A stretch of 64,000 nt of DNA from Erpobdella octoculata. Lineage: Eukaryota > Annelida > Clitellata > Hirudinida > Erpobdellidae. A program made the position numbers and the translations under genes. The stretch lies in assembly GCA_963978895.1 (NCBI GenBank), contig OZ022240.1, forward strand, positions 4,382,211-4,446,210, given 5' to 3'. The notes beneath the pieces were generated by a model. That model saw nothing but the letters and a program-made list of their open reading frames with translations. It made no database searches and had not been told where the DNA came from. This document shows, in pieces, positions 54,848-64,000 of this stretch (position 1 is the first letter of the stretch; each line of letters opens with the position of its first letter).

Positions 54848-55668
54848 TTTTCCAATGCAATCAATTTAATAAAAGACAAACTTAATTATTTATTGCAAAA
54901 TGTTGTTAGATGCTATTTACTGAGAGCTGAAAAACTGGTTAGCATAAATAAGATCTTCCATAGAACTAAAAAAGCAATTTTAGTTCGTGATGTAGAATCA
55001 TTCATTTCCCAAGTTTCATTGTTTTTTATATTTTTCTGTTTCATCATATAACTAATTCGAAATGACATTCAAACATGACATCTCTTTTCATGTTTTATCA
55101 GAGCACCTGTACCATTATTGAACAAAAAGGTTGTTTTTTCCTATTTCTTTAGTTCTGTGAAAGTCATAAAATTTGTTAAACAAACAAGTGTGTAGTCGAA
55201 AATGTTTTTAAAATGTGTTCCAATTTAAACACATAGAAACAATGTCAACAACGTAAGCAATAATGCTCGTAATAAATCCAAACACGACATGGGCAAGAAC
55301 TTTGTATGTTCTTTCATTCATTAAAGGACCTTAGTTTGTTTCAATCGTCTGACTCTGGAGAAGTTGATTTCTTTGAAAATCAAAACGCCATTTTTGAAAA
55401 AAAATGTTCACATTTATTTTGTTTTTTAAAAATTACAGAATTTTTGAATGAATAAATTATTAGACAAGAAATAAATGTTTTCATTTCAAAATAAAAAAAA
55501 TGCAAAACCGCAAAAATGTGTCAACATCATTGATGGTTTTTCAGCGTCTGTAAATGCTGTCTAGTTAAAAGCAATTTAAAACAGTAAACTACGTGCTTTG
55601 CAGTATACAATTGATACTGCTGAATTGCTACTGGTTTTTTTATTGCTTATCTTATCAAGTTTTAGCAT
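54848..55668. other. G7 upstream flank
   Basis: No gene. Sequence from 55020 matches the G4 upstream flank around 34800-35450 (catataactaattcg, gacatctcttttcatgtttt). Confidence 0.55.
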
Positions 55669-55676
55669 GTTTTATG

Positions 55677-57069
55677 CAGGGCCGCCAAAAGACTATTGCT
55701 GCCCCTGTGCTGAGATATAATGGCCCCCTTGAGAGCCAGACGTAGTGCTTAACCTATTAACGGTTACAGTTGCGAAAATGCAACGTCAATTTTAGTATTT
55801 TTGTATGGTAGTAACCATTAATGGGTTAAAAAATGCAAATGTTGATGCCCATTCACTGATTGGCACCTGACGGCGAATCTTTCATATCATTTTCTTAAAT
55901 TTTATAGAAACTGTACATTGATATTGGAATTTTTTTCCATGTCAGTTTCAGTCGAAAACCTTCTTTGCAATTCTTTCCATTGTAATTAACATTATTTATG
56001 ATTTTGACTAACGTCATGATCTGGAAGTTTATTATACAACTCGCCTTGATGATCCATTTTTCCAGCCTTTATCACTCGCCATGATTGATTAACAAGGAAA
56101 ACAATAAAACGACTTTTCTTTCTCACTCTAAACAATCTCTTTCTACGTTCTCCCCATTTTTTCTTTGCAATTTCAAGAAACATAATAGAAAAGCTTTTTT
56201 CCGTCTCTAGAAATTGATTCGCGTCTCTCACAAGGTTCTTTTCTCACTGCAATTTCAATTAATTCACTAAATATTTTTGATATGTTTGCTCTGCATTTTT
56301 GTTTATTAAAGTAATATTATATTCCAAATAATTCACACTTTGAGGTTCTAATTCTGCTGATTTTTTAATTTTGTCTAAATGACTGGCATCCATACTTTTA
56401 ATATTTTCTACCGCCATGTCATTGTTATTTGTTTTTTTTCTTTTGAGCATGCAGCATAAACAGATTTTCAGTACTTATCAATTTCTTCAATTTCTTGGAT
56501 GTATTCTGAGTGTTCAAATGCAAATGATCTCAGTTTTTTTTTCAAGTTCATGTTTTTTAGATTTTTCTATACAACTAATTATAAAAGATTCTAGTTTTAA
56601 AGTTTCTTGTAAGCTTTCTTCATGTTTCATTTCTCTCGTTTTCCGTTTTTTAGCACCGGATTCATTCTTGTATTTTTAGTCCATTATATTTAATATTTAA
56701 AAAATAATACTTTTATCTTTTTGGTTTTGTTAATGTTTAACGTTGATAATAATTCTATTTTAGTATGAAGTCAACAACCTGAAATAATGAAGGACGAATC
56801 AAGCGAGCGACGTCGATGTTGGAACCCAAGTTTTTGAGATATGTTCGTAGTGGTCAAAGGATGATACAAAGGTTCCAGAAAACATATATATTAATTCGTC
56901 GAATAAAAAAGATAAATATTAAAAAAACAGATAAATTTAAGAATTGTTTTAGAGAACATTGAGTTTGAAAAATGTGAAACCAAAGCTCTAATATGGTCAA
57001 TGGTCCGGGCCTTTACACTGATCCGGACCTTGTGCATTTGCCACCCCTGCCCCCCTCTCCACGCCCCTG
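55677..57069 (-). mobile_element. Second hAT element, 1.4 kb, with 8-bp target duplication
   Basis: Perfect 8-bp duplication gttttatg at 55669-55676 and 57070-57077. Ends CAGGGCCGCC and (reverse strand) CAGGGGCGTG match at 7 of 10 positions. The empty site is recognisable in the G4 flank (35440-35480). A minus-strand frame near 56520-56670 reads SGAKKRKTREMKHEESLQ, reminiscent of hAT transposase N-termini, and Lys-rich frames continue to 55992. No catalytic domain: an internal deletion derivative. Confidence 0.85.
55992..56670 (-). pseudogene. Basic, coiled-coil-like remnant inside the hAT element
   Basis: Three overlapping broken frames: SGAKKRKTREMK... (56520-56670), LEPQSVNYLEYNITLINKNA (56259-56450) and KKWGERRKRLFRVRKKSRFI (55992-56231). 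Only the first resembles a known region (hAT N-terminus). Function unrecognised. Confidence 0.45.
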
Positions 57070-57496
57070 GTTTTATGCGTGTACATATAAAATTTAGCTA
57101 TAAGGAAGGACAAAGCATCATCGCTAATTCCATGCTTTCAAACAATTTATCATTAATTTTCAACGCTTTCTAACATTAGTTAGTTATTTTGTCTGTAAAG
57201 TAGAATAGATCTCGCGTGATATTTACAAATTAAAAAAACATTTGTACTTCTGCTTTTAAGAAAACAATGAAGAACAATTTTTTGAATCACAATAATTGAA
57301 GATTTTTTAGGCTATTTTAAATAATTCTATTTGTTTGTTTTACTTATTTTTTTTTTATTTTTTTAGCTATAATTAATCAATTAAGTTACAGACTCGCAGG
57401 AACATTTGTTCATTTTCTGTTGCCCTTTATTTGTTTTTGTGGAAATTGTGATTTTTTATGAATAAACTTGAAAAAAAGTTATTTACTTATTTATTT

Positions 57497-58500
57497 ATTC
57501 CATTCATTCATTCATTCTTCATTCGTTTGTTTGTTCGTTCGTTCATTCATTCATTCATTCATTCATTCATTCATTCATTCATTCATTCATTCATTCATTC
57601 ATTCATTCATTCATTCATTCATTCATTCATTCATTCATTCATTCATTCATTCATTCATTCATTCATTCATTCATTCATTCATTCATTCATTCATTCATTC
57701 ATTCATTCATTCATTCATTCATTCATTCATTCATTCTTTCTTTCATTCATTCATTCATTCATTCATTCATTCATTCATTCATTCATTCATTCATTCATTC
57801 ATTCATTCATTCATTCATTCATTCATTCATTCATTCATTCATTCATTCATTCATTCATTCATTCATTCATTCATTCATTCATTCATTCATTCATTCATTC
57901 ATTCATTCATTCATTCATTCATTCATTCATTCATTCATTCATTCATTCATTCATTCATTCATTCATTCATTCATTCATTCATTCATTCATTCATTCATTC
58001 ATTCATTCATTCATTCATTCATTCATTCATTCATTCATTCATTCATTCATTCATTCATTCATTCATTCATTCATTCATTCATTCATTCATTCATTCATTC
58101 ATTCATTCATTCATTCATTCATTCATTCATTCATTCATTCATTCATTCATTCATTCATTCATTCATTCATTCATTCATTCATTCATTCATTCATTCATTC
58201 ATTCATTTATTCATTCATTCATTCATTCATTCATTCATTCATTCATTCATTCATTCATTCATTCATTCATTCATTCATTCATTCATTCATTCATTCATTC
58301 ATTCATTCATTCATTCATTCATTCATTCATTCATTCATTCATTCATTCATTCATTCATTCATTCATTCATTCATTCATTCATTCCTTCAATCAATCATTC
58401 CTTCGTTCGTTCGTTCGTTCGTTCGTTCGTTCGTTCGTTCGTTCGTTCATTCGTTCGTTCGTTCGTTCGTTCGTCCGTTCGTCCGTTTGTTCATTCATTC
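57497..58500. repeat. (ATTC)n array, about 1 kb
   Basis: Mostly attc units from 57500 to 58385, then gttc units (58400-58490). One cttt interruption near 57735. Long FIHS-repeat frames are translations of the array. Confidence 0.98.
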
Positions 58501-58709
58501 ATTCAAGAAAAAAACAATATAATTTATTTTCTGATTATACACATATTCTTAGAAATTTGTTTTTTATAAATAAAACAGTTTTAGAAAACCAATAATAAAT
58601 CTAATGTTTTTAACTATAATTATAACATAATTTTATCATTTTGAAACAAATTTTACAATGTATACAATGTTATAATTATAGCATAATTTTATAATTTTTA
58701 GAAAAATTT

Positions 58710-58990
58710 TACAATTCGTGCTATTCATAGGAAATGTAGAATAATATAAACATGTGATACAGTGTAAAGAAATTAGTGCTATTCATAATAAATGTGGAAT
58801 TATATAAACATGTGTTACAGTGTATACAAATTAGTGGAATTGATAAAAAATGTAGATTTATATAAATACATGTTAAAGAGTATACAAATCAGTGCTATTC
58901 ATAAGAAATATAGAATTATGTATGCATGTTTTACAGTGTATACATATTAGTACTATAAGAGATGTGTAATTATATAAATAAATGTTTTCA
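58710..58990. repeat. Minisatellite below G8, about 60-bp unit
   Basis: About five diverged units of gtgctattcataggaaatgt plus agaattatataaacatg and ttacagtgtatacaaattag. Homologous to the 48-bp minisatellite below G7, but with about 12 extra bases per unit (acagtgtatac). Confidence 0.85.
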
Positions 58991-59124
58991 GTTTCGAGTT
59001 GAGTAAGTGCATAAGTGCATTTAATGTTAATTAATAGCTATCATAGCAAAATACTAGAAACAAAACGTACATTTAACGTGTGAAATAAAACTAGTGTATT
59101 TTACTAGAACTGTAATAAATTTTT

Positions 59125-62100
59125 TTAATTTCTTGTGATGAGCATCTTGGAAACTTTCATCGATTCAAAAAACCCTCTAAATTGATGATAATCAACTCCA
59201 TCGGCAATTTGAGTTTGAGAATGATTACCAGGGTAAGGATAATAAATTCCATTAAGATTGGCCGCGTAGCAAGCGTTGTACCACCACCCACCTTTATGAC
59301 TAATTGCGCAGTTTTTGTTGATTGCAGCGTCATTGTCAGCATCAAATGTTGTGAAGTTCATTTTATTCTGGAAAACCATTGCATCGCCTAAATAAAAACA
59401 TTATGGAAATGAATTTACAAGTGACGTGTGAATGCTTTTATGTTGTTGTTGGGCGATAACGTGTGCGGTAAACAAATATTTGCTCTATCATTTTACTGCA
59501 TTATTGGCGATAACTAAAAGTTATTTAATAGAATTTTGCTATTAATTATTGCAAAGTAATTAATACATATGATGGCGGAAGGTTTACGCAAAAAGGAAAG
59601 TAAATTTGACGCTTCGGACGCCGCTTCTAAACTCGGGCTCCACATTTGCGATAAATGTGCGAAGGAAAACATTGATAGTTTGAAATCACTGCTGAGTTCT
59701 CGTAGAATTGAAGAATGTGTTGTCGATCTGATGGGAAAAGTTAACGACATAAAATGTGCTCTAAAGGAAGATATGGCGACTTCCGAAGATGTCAAAACTC
59801 TTTTGAAAAAGTCGGAAGTGGTTGATGAAGCCCTCAAATTGCAGAGATGTCAAATGGAGAAATTAATGGTAAATTTGCTCGAGATAAATAAAGAATCTGC
59901 TGCTAGACACGAAGAAAGTAGTAAATCAACTAAAACTTGGTCTGACTTGTTCAAAGATAAAGTTGAACTGTTGGCTACAGACATGAAAATTGTCCAGAGA
60001 ACTGTGGATGTTGCTAAGACTTCAATTGATGTCAACAGTGATAGACAAAGAAGAAAAAATAATATTGTGGCTTTCAATGTGCCAGAGATGGCTAATTCAA
60101 AAATAAAAGATAAAGACATTGTTCTGAAAATCATTTTGGAAATCACTGGACAGGATATGGAGAAAGATGTGGGTGATGTGTTTAGGATGGGTAAAAAACT
60201 TGATGGGGATCAGAAGCCAAGACCAGTTCTTATCAAGTTGATTGGAATGAATGCTAAAAACATGATTCTAGAGAACAGTTTCAAGCTTAAAAAATCTGAA
60301 TTATACAGGAAGGTTATTTTGAGCCACGACTTGTCCAAAGAGGACAGAGAGGAGTGCAGGAAGCTGATAGGAGAGAAGAAAAAGGAAATCAGTACAAAAG
60401 ATGATATTGATAAATGGGTTTTCAGATTGAGAGGGCAGCCAGGCGGTTTCTATGTGGTAACCCACAGAAGACAAAATTTATAAAATTGTCCTGTTCAAGT
60501 TTAAGTGCTCCAAAAGACATTGTTTCAATTCTTTTTAATAATGTTGACTGCTTAACAAATAAGTTTACGGAGTTTTTGTTTGTTTTAAAGTCATTGATTG
60601 AAGTTCCAGATGTAATTGTTTTGTTGGAGACCAATCCTAAGCACTTTACCAAGCCATTGAGTATTTCAGAGTTTCAGATTGATGGGTACCAGGTCTTAAC
60701 GAGTGGGTTTGCTAGTCAGTCCTGCAGAGGTATTGTGGCATATTACAAGGAAGAACTCCATATCTCAGAAGTGACATTGTGTACACCATTTAAGGAGGCT
60801 TTGTGCATAAAGCTGGCCCTAACCAACAAGACGATGAATTTATTGTCAGTATACAGAAGTCCCAATTCCAGTGGTGCGAATAATGACCTTCTCATCCAGT
60901 TACTTGAGGAGTTCATTTTATTGAGAGGTGAACATGTTATTATTGGTGATTTCAACTTCCCGGACATTAACTGGAATACCTTTAGTTGCAACGGTTCGGC
61001 TGAGAAGATTGAAAATAAATTTCTTAATTTCTTAAATGACAGTTTTTTGCTTCAACATGTTGATGAGCCTACTAGGAGGGCTGCCAATCAAACTTCAAGC
61101 GTCCTGGATCTGGTGATTACGTCTGGCGACAACATCACTGACATTCAATATTACTCTCCGTTGGGGAATGGTGATCATTCAATCTTGGGGTTTAAATTGG
61201 TTGGTTTCACAAAGAATTTGAGGCCGGACGAAAAGAGGTTTTGTTATGAACTGGGTGATTATGGTGGTCTTAGCATGGCTTTGGATGAGTGTTTGTCTAA
61301 CACTGACAGACCTCTGGAGTCCTCTGTGGATTCCGAATGGAGGTTTTTTCGCAATACTCTAAATGAACTCACAAGTCGTTTTGTGCCTAAAAAGCAGATT
61401 TACAAGAAGTTTACCTTTCGGATGACACCTGAGCTGAAATGTCTCATTGAATTAAAACATCAGCTTTGGAGAAGGATTTACAAATATGGAGATGACATAA
61501 TGACTGAGTTCCGAGTAACCAGAGATAAAGTCAAGAGATTGTCAAAACATCTCAACATCGAGAGTCAGAGCCGTATTGCCTTAGAGTATAGAACCTGTCC
61601 GAAGTTGTTTTGGAGCCGTGTTAAAAAAATTACAAAGGTTAAAGAGAGTATTGGTGTTCTTAATGTTGATGGTACTGACTTAATGTGTGACAGAGATAAA
61701 GCAGAAGCACTCGCTAAATTCTTCTCGTCGGTTTATGTACGGGAAGATCTCTTTGAAGGCGATGATACATTTCACCCAATTGTGCCGGCTTGTGGAATGA
61801 CAGAATTGAGAATTGATAGTGGCATTGTTGAGAAAAAATTGATGGCCTTGAACAGGGGAAAGTCTGCGGGACCGGATGGCATACATTCAAGAATCTTGAG
61901 CGAAACAAGACTGGTTTTAAATGAACATTTGTTGAGGATTTTCAGAGCATCATTGGCTTCGGGGGTGGTTCCATGTGATTGGAAGTCAAGTGTTGTGGTT
62001 CCGTTGTATAAAAAAGGTAGCAAAGCTAAGGTCGAGAACTACAGGCCAATAGCTTTGACATCAGTATGTTGCAAAATTCTCGAGTCAATAATTAAAGACC

Positions 62101-64000
62101 ACATTATGAGCTACTTTTTGCAATATGATATCTTCACTCATAGACAGTTTGGATTTCTTCCTTCACGCTCTACGGTCCTGCAGTTGCTGAAGTTCCTGGA
62201 CGAAGTTACTCTCTCAGTTGACTCTGGTTTGGAGGTGCATACAATCTACACCGACTTAGAAAAAGCTTTTGACAGAATTCCACACAAGAGACTCTTGTTT
62301 AAGATGAAGGAGTATGGAGTTCATCCAATATTGATAGAATGGATCAGAAGTTACTTGACGGAGAGATCATTCAGAGTTCAGTTGAGGGGCGGACTCTCTG
62401 ATTCCTTTTCCGTGTTGAGTGGTGTTCCTCAGGGAAGCGTGTTAGGTCCATTGTTATTTGTGATCTATATCAATGACATTTGTGGTGTTAGCGAAAACAT
62501 CTACCTTTTCGCGGACGACGCCAAGTTGTTTAGACCGATCGCACACTTCAAAGACACTCGGGAACTGCAGTCCGACATTTATAAATTGCAGCAGTGGTTC
62601 ACAAGATGGCAAATGACAGTGAATCCATCTAAATGTTGTGTTTTAAAGGTTGGAGGTAATCGTTTTGCAGCGGATTACTATATGCAAGATACATCAGGTT
62701 TGTCTGTTGTGGTTCCTGAAGTTGGCTCGGTTACTGATCTAGGAATCATACTGGATTCAAAATTGAAATTCAGAGACCATGTGTTCTCTAGAATCAAAAA
62801 GGCCAATTCCTTGTTGGGTATAGTTGGAAGAACTTTGAAATATCTGCCTGAGGATGCTTTTGTAACATTGTACAAATCTCTGATTAGATCTCAATTGGAG
62901 TACGGAGTTCAGATTTGGAGTCCTCACGGGCGTGGTCTGATTGAAGAACTCGAAAGGGTTCAGCGAAGGTTTACCAGAATGGTCAGGTCATGCAAAGGTC
63001 TCATTTATACGGAGAGGTTGAAGAAACTCAGATTGCCTTCCCTGACATATAGAAGAAAGCGAGCCGACCTAATTCTTCTGTATAAAATGAAGTCTGGTCA
63101 GTTGATGGATTGCCACTGTCCGGGGTTGACCCTTTGCCCTTACGAAAGAACTAGGGGACATGAGTTCAAGTTGGCTACTAGGTTGGCTCATAAAGATTGC
63201 AGGAAGTATTACTTCAGTAACAGAGTGGTGGACGACTGGAATCAGCTCCCTGGGCTGGTGGTGTCTGCTGAATCGTTGTCTTTGTTTAAATCACTTTTGG
63301 ATGATTTTTTTGGTGATATGCAATTTGATTTTGCTTAGGATTTTTATTTTGCTCTGTTTGTTTTTCGTTATTTTTGTTGTATTTGTTTGCGCGTTCAGTT
63401 TGTGTTTATATTGTTCGGCGAGGGGCTTGCCCGTGCCTGGTTTATAATAATAATAATAATAATGAACTGAATGGGAATGTGAAATTGTTTGCAATAACAA
63501 TTGGACTGAGAAATTACAAATCAAAATCGATGTTTTAAATCTGTGATTGCAGATGAAGTTTTAAAGAATTAACTAAAGTGTGCAGAACTAAGCAATTTTA
63601 AAACAAACCGAAAACGTGAATTTACAGGAAAATAAAATTTATTAACTCAAACATTTAGGATTCTTCTAACTATTGATCCAGCCATAACTGTTAAATGTAT
63701 TCTACCTCATTTTCAAAGTTTTATTTAAATAATTGAGTATCGTCTAATAATTACCAAAACGGTAATTGAACCCTTATACGATATTTAATATTGTAAAAAT
63801 TGTATAAAATGAAAGACAACACAAAAAACCGCGGACAACGTGGAGTAACCCAGGCTGTTTCAATTAAATTCTTATATTTATTTTTCTTTAAACCTGCATT
63901 TCCAGTATATCCAGATATTGCCAGCGTATATTTAGTACTTTTCGGACCAACAGTGAAGTTCACATATTCAGCATACACGGATACTCCATCAAAGGCAGTT
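59125..64000 (-). CDS. G8: PAN-FReD gene, last exons only (runs off the window)
   Basis: Exon 7 is 59125-59387 and the 3' part of exon 6 is 63894-64000, truncated by the window edge. Exon 7 starts GDAM instead of GDSM, then has DADNDAAINKNCA, WWYNAC, NLNG and [12 protein letters not shown] with a stop. Exon 6 reads [20 protein letters not shown] then GYTGNAG. Closest to G7 in exon sequence and flanks. The intron between these exons is enlarged by a 4-kb LINE. No lesion seen in the visible part. Confidence 0.8.
59569..60483 (+). CDS. LINE ORF1 protein, 304 aa
   Basis: Open from ATG 59569. The first 30 residues contain HICDKCAKENIDSLKSLLS. Residues 50-150 are coiled-coil-like (charged, heptads such as KCALKEDMATSEDVKTLLKK). 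From about residue 160 an RRM-like module begins with RRKNNIVAFNVPEMANS and includes DVGDVFRMGK, RPVLIKL and VILSHDLSKEDREECRKL, the arrangement found in many L1/CR1-type ORF1 RNA chaperones. It ends in GGFYVVTHRRQNL. No CCHC knuckle. Overlaps the ORF2 frame by about 70 bp. Expected to coat LINE RNA and assist target-primed reverse transcription. Confidence 0.8.
   Translation: MMAEGLRKKESKFDASDAASKLGLHICDKCAKENIDSLKSLLSSRRIEECVVDLMGKVNDIKCALKEDMATSEDVKTLLKKSEVVDEALKLQRCQMEKLMVNLLEINKESAARHEESSKSTKTWSDLFKDKVELLATDMKIVQRTVDVAKTSIDVNSDRQRRKNNIVAFNVPEMANSKIKDKDIVLKIILEITGQDMEKDVGDVFRMGKKLDGDQKPRPVLIKLIGMNAKNMILENSFKLKKSELYRKVILSHDLSKEDREECRKLIGEKKKEISTKDDIDKWVFRLRGQPGGFYVVTHRRQNL
60414..63338 (+). 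CDS. LINE ORF2: endonuclease-reverse transcriptase, up to 974 aa
   Basis: Open throughout. N-terminal apurinic-like endonuclease: FNNVDCLTNK, VIVLLETNPK, SVYRSPNSS, HVIIGDFNFPDINW, SVLDLVITSGDNI and GNGDHSI (the usual SDH is GDH). Reverse transcriptase: GPDGIHSRIL, VVVPLYKKGSKAKVENYRPI, FGFLPSRST, YTDLEKAFDRIPHKRLL (catalytic Asp), SGVPQGSVLGPLLFVIYIND and YLFADDAKLF (catalytic Asp pair), then DLGIILDSKLKF. C-terminus KYYFSNRVVDDWNQLP. All catalytic blocks are present with no stop or frameshift, so the copy looks young and possibly active. The first ATG at 60414 lies inside ORF1; a later start is possible. Confidence 0.92.
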   Translation: MGFQIERAARRFLCGNPQKTKFIKLSCSSLSAPKDIVSILFNNVDCLTNKFTEFLFVLKSLIEVPDVIVLLETNPKHFTKPLSISEFQIDGYQVLTSGFASQSCRGIVAYYKEELHISEVTLCTPFKEALCIKLALTNKTMNLLSVYRSPNSSGANNDLLIQLLEEFILLRGEHVIIGDFNFPDINWNTFSCNGSAEKIENKFLNFLNDSFLLQHVDEPTRRAANQTSSVLDLVITSGDNITDIQYYSPLGNGDHSILGFKLVGFTKNLRPDEKRFCYELGDYGGLSMALDECLSNTDRPLESSVDSEWRFFRNTLNELTSRFVPKKQIYKKFTFRMTPELKCLIELKHQLWRRIYKYGDDIMTEFRVTRDKVKRLSKHLNIESQSRIALEYRTCPKLFWSRVKKITKVKESIGVLNVDGTDLMCDRDKAEALAKFFSSVYVREDLFEGDDTFHPIVPACGMTELRIDSGIVEKKLMALNRGKSAGPDGIHSRILSETRLVLNEHLLRIFRASLASGVVPCDWKSSVVVPLYKKGSKAKVENYRPIALTSVCCKILESIIKDHIMSYFLQYDIFTHRQFGFLPSRSTVLQLLKFLDEVTLSVDSGLEVHTIYTDLEKAFDRIPHKRLLFKMKEYGVHPILIEWIRSYLTERSFRVQLRGGLSDSFSVLSGVPQGSVLGPLLFVIYINDICGVSENIYLFADDAKLFRPIAHFKDTRELQSDIYKLQQWFTRWQMTVNPSKCCVLKVGGNRFAADYYMQDTSGLSVVVPEVGSVTDLGIILDSKLKFRDHVFSRIKKANSLLGIVGRTLKYLPEDAFVTLYKSLIRSQLEYGVQIWSPHGRGLIEELERVQRRFTRMVRSCKGLIYTERLKKLRLPSLTYRRKRADLILLYKMKSGQLMDCHCPGLTLCPYERTRGHEFKLATRLAHKDCRKYYFSNRVVDDWNQLPGLVVSAESLSLFKSLLDDFFGDMQFDFA
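63443..63460. repeat. (TAA)n tail of the LINE
   Basis: Six TAA-type units at the LINE 3' terminus. Confidence 0.85.
63740..63858. repeat. SINE-like piece plus Helitron-end-like piece in the last intron of G8
   Basis: 63740-63815, minus strand, has attttatacaatttttacaa, atcgtataagggttcaatta and a GGTTCAATTACC B-box-like word, matching the repeat at 530-600. 63829-63857, plus strand, reads ccgcggacaacgtggagtaa then cccaggctg, a degenerate relative of the Helitron terminus caacgccgggtaacccagct. Confidence 0.4.

Larger units (their letters stand above)
59441..63462 (+). mobile_element. Near-full-length CR1/L2-like LINE
   Basis: Boundaries come from comparison with the homologous intron of G7 (50380-50480), which lacks the element: similarity stops near 59440 and resumes near 63461 (gaactgaatgggaatgtgaa). 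It has a short 5' UTR, two open ORFs and a (taa)n tail at 63443-63460. No unambiguous target duplication. The (taa)n tail and ORF layout point to the jockey superfamily, CR1/L2 side. Confidence 0.85.

Noticed and set aside
57458..58595. Open frames of FIHS repeats over 350 residues
   Set aside because: Translations of the (ATTC)n array.
59514..60146. Minus-strand frames opposite the LINE ORF1
   Set aside because: Shadows of the real plus-strand ORF; no independent support. The same holds for those opposite ORF2.

Overview
This is intron-rich, very AT-rich animal DNA, almost certainly from an invertebrate. Spliced genes on the minus strand are embedded in dense transposon debris: Helitrons, hAT elements, a pogo/Tigger-like element, CR1/L2-like and RTE-like LINEs, SINEs and long simple repeats. 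The species cannot be named from sequence alone; cnidarian, mollusc or another AT-rich invertebrate would all fit.

The main content is a head-to-tail cluster of one gene family, all on the minus strand. Each member is a predicted secreted protein of about 340-360 residues with a signal peptide, a Cys-rich PAN/Apple-like module (exons 1-2), a 12-residue linker with one Cys (exon 3) and a fibrinogen-related domain, FReD (exons 4-7). The seven-exon layout and all intron phases are constant. I number the genes left to right. G0 (880-1497) has only its first two exons. G1 (3191-6240) has a damaged donor and a duplicated exon 4. G2 (9760-15468) and G3 (17716-22555) look intact. G4 (30511-34136) looks intact. 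G5 (35832-41476) is a pseudogene. G6 (46192-48961) is a recent copy of G4 with a nonsense codon. G7 (50106-54847) looks intact. G8 (59125-64000) runs off the right edge. Isolated exon relics lie at 7091, 16309 and 28487. Two subgroups are visible: G1/G2/G3/G5 share a conserved motif about 130 bp upstream of the start codon, and G2/G3/G5 also share a GC-AG intron; G4/G6/G7/G8 form the other group.

The cluster has grown by duplication of whole genes with flanks and has been broken up by mobile elements. A hAT transposon with a perfect 8-bp target duplication (23475-26725) sits between G3 and G4, and a shorter hAT (55677-57069) between G7 and G8. A Helitron has landed inside exon 2 of G5, and a second copy of the same Helitron has landed inside the first in the opposite orientation (38117-40305). 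A LINE with both ORFs open (about 59441-63462) sits in the last intron of G8. A decayed Tigger-like element, an internally deleted Helitron replicase, 5S-rRNA-derived repeats, a SINE family with at least six copies, and long tetranucleotide and AT arrays fill most of the rest.

Functionally, PAN plus FReD in a secreted, tandemly expanded and partly pseudogenised family suggests lectin-like recognition proteins comparable in style to the FREPs/ficolins of invertebrate immunity. That role is inference; the sequence supports the domains, the secretion signal and the birth-and-death pattern.
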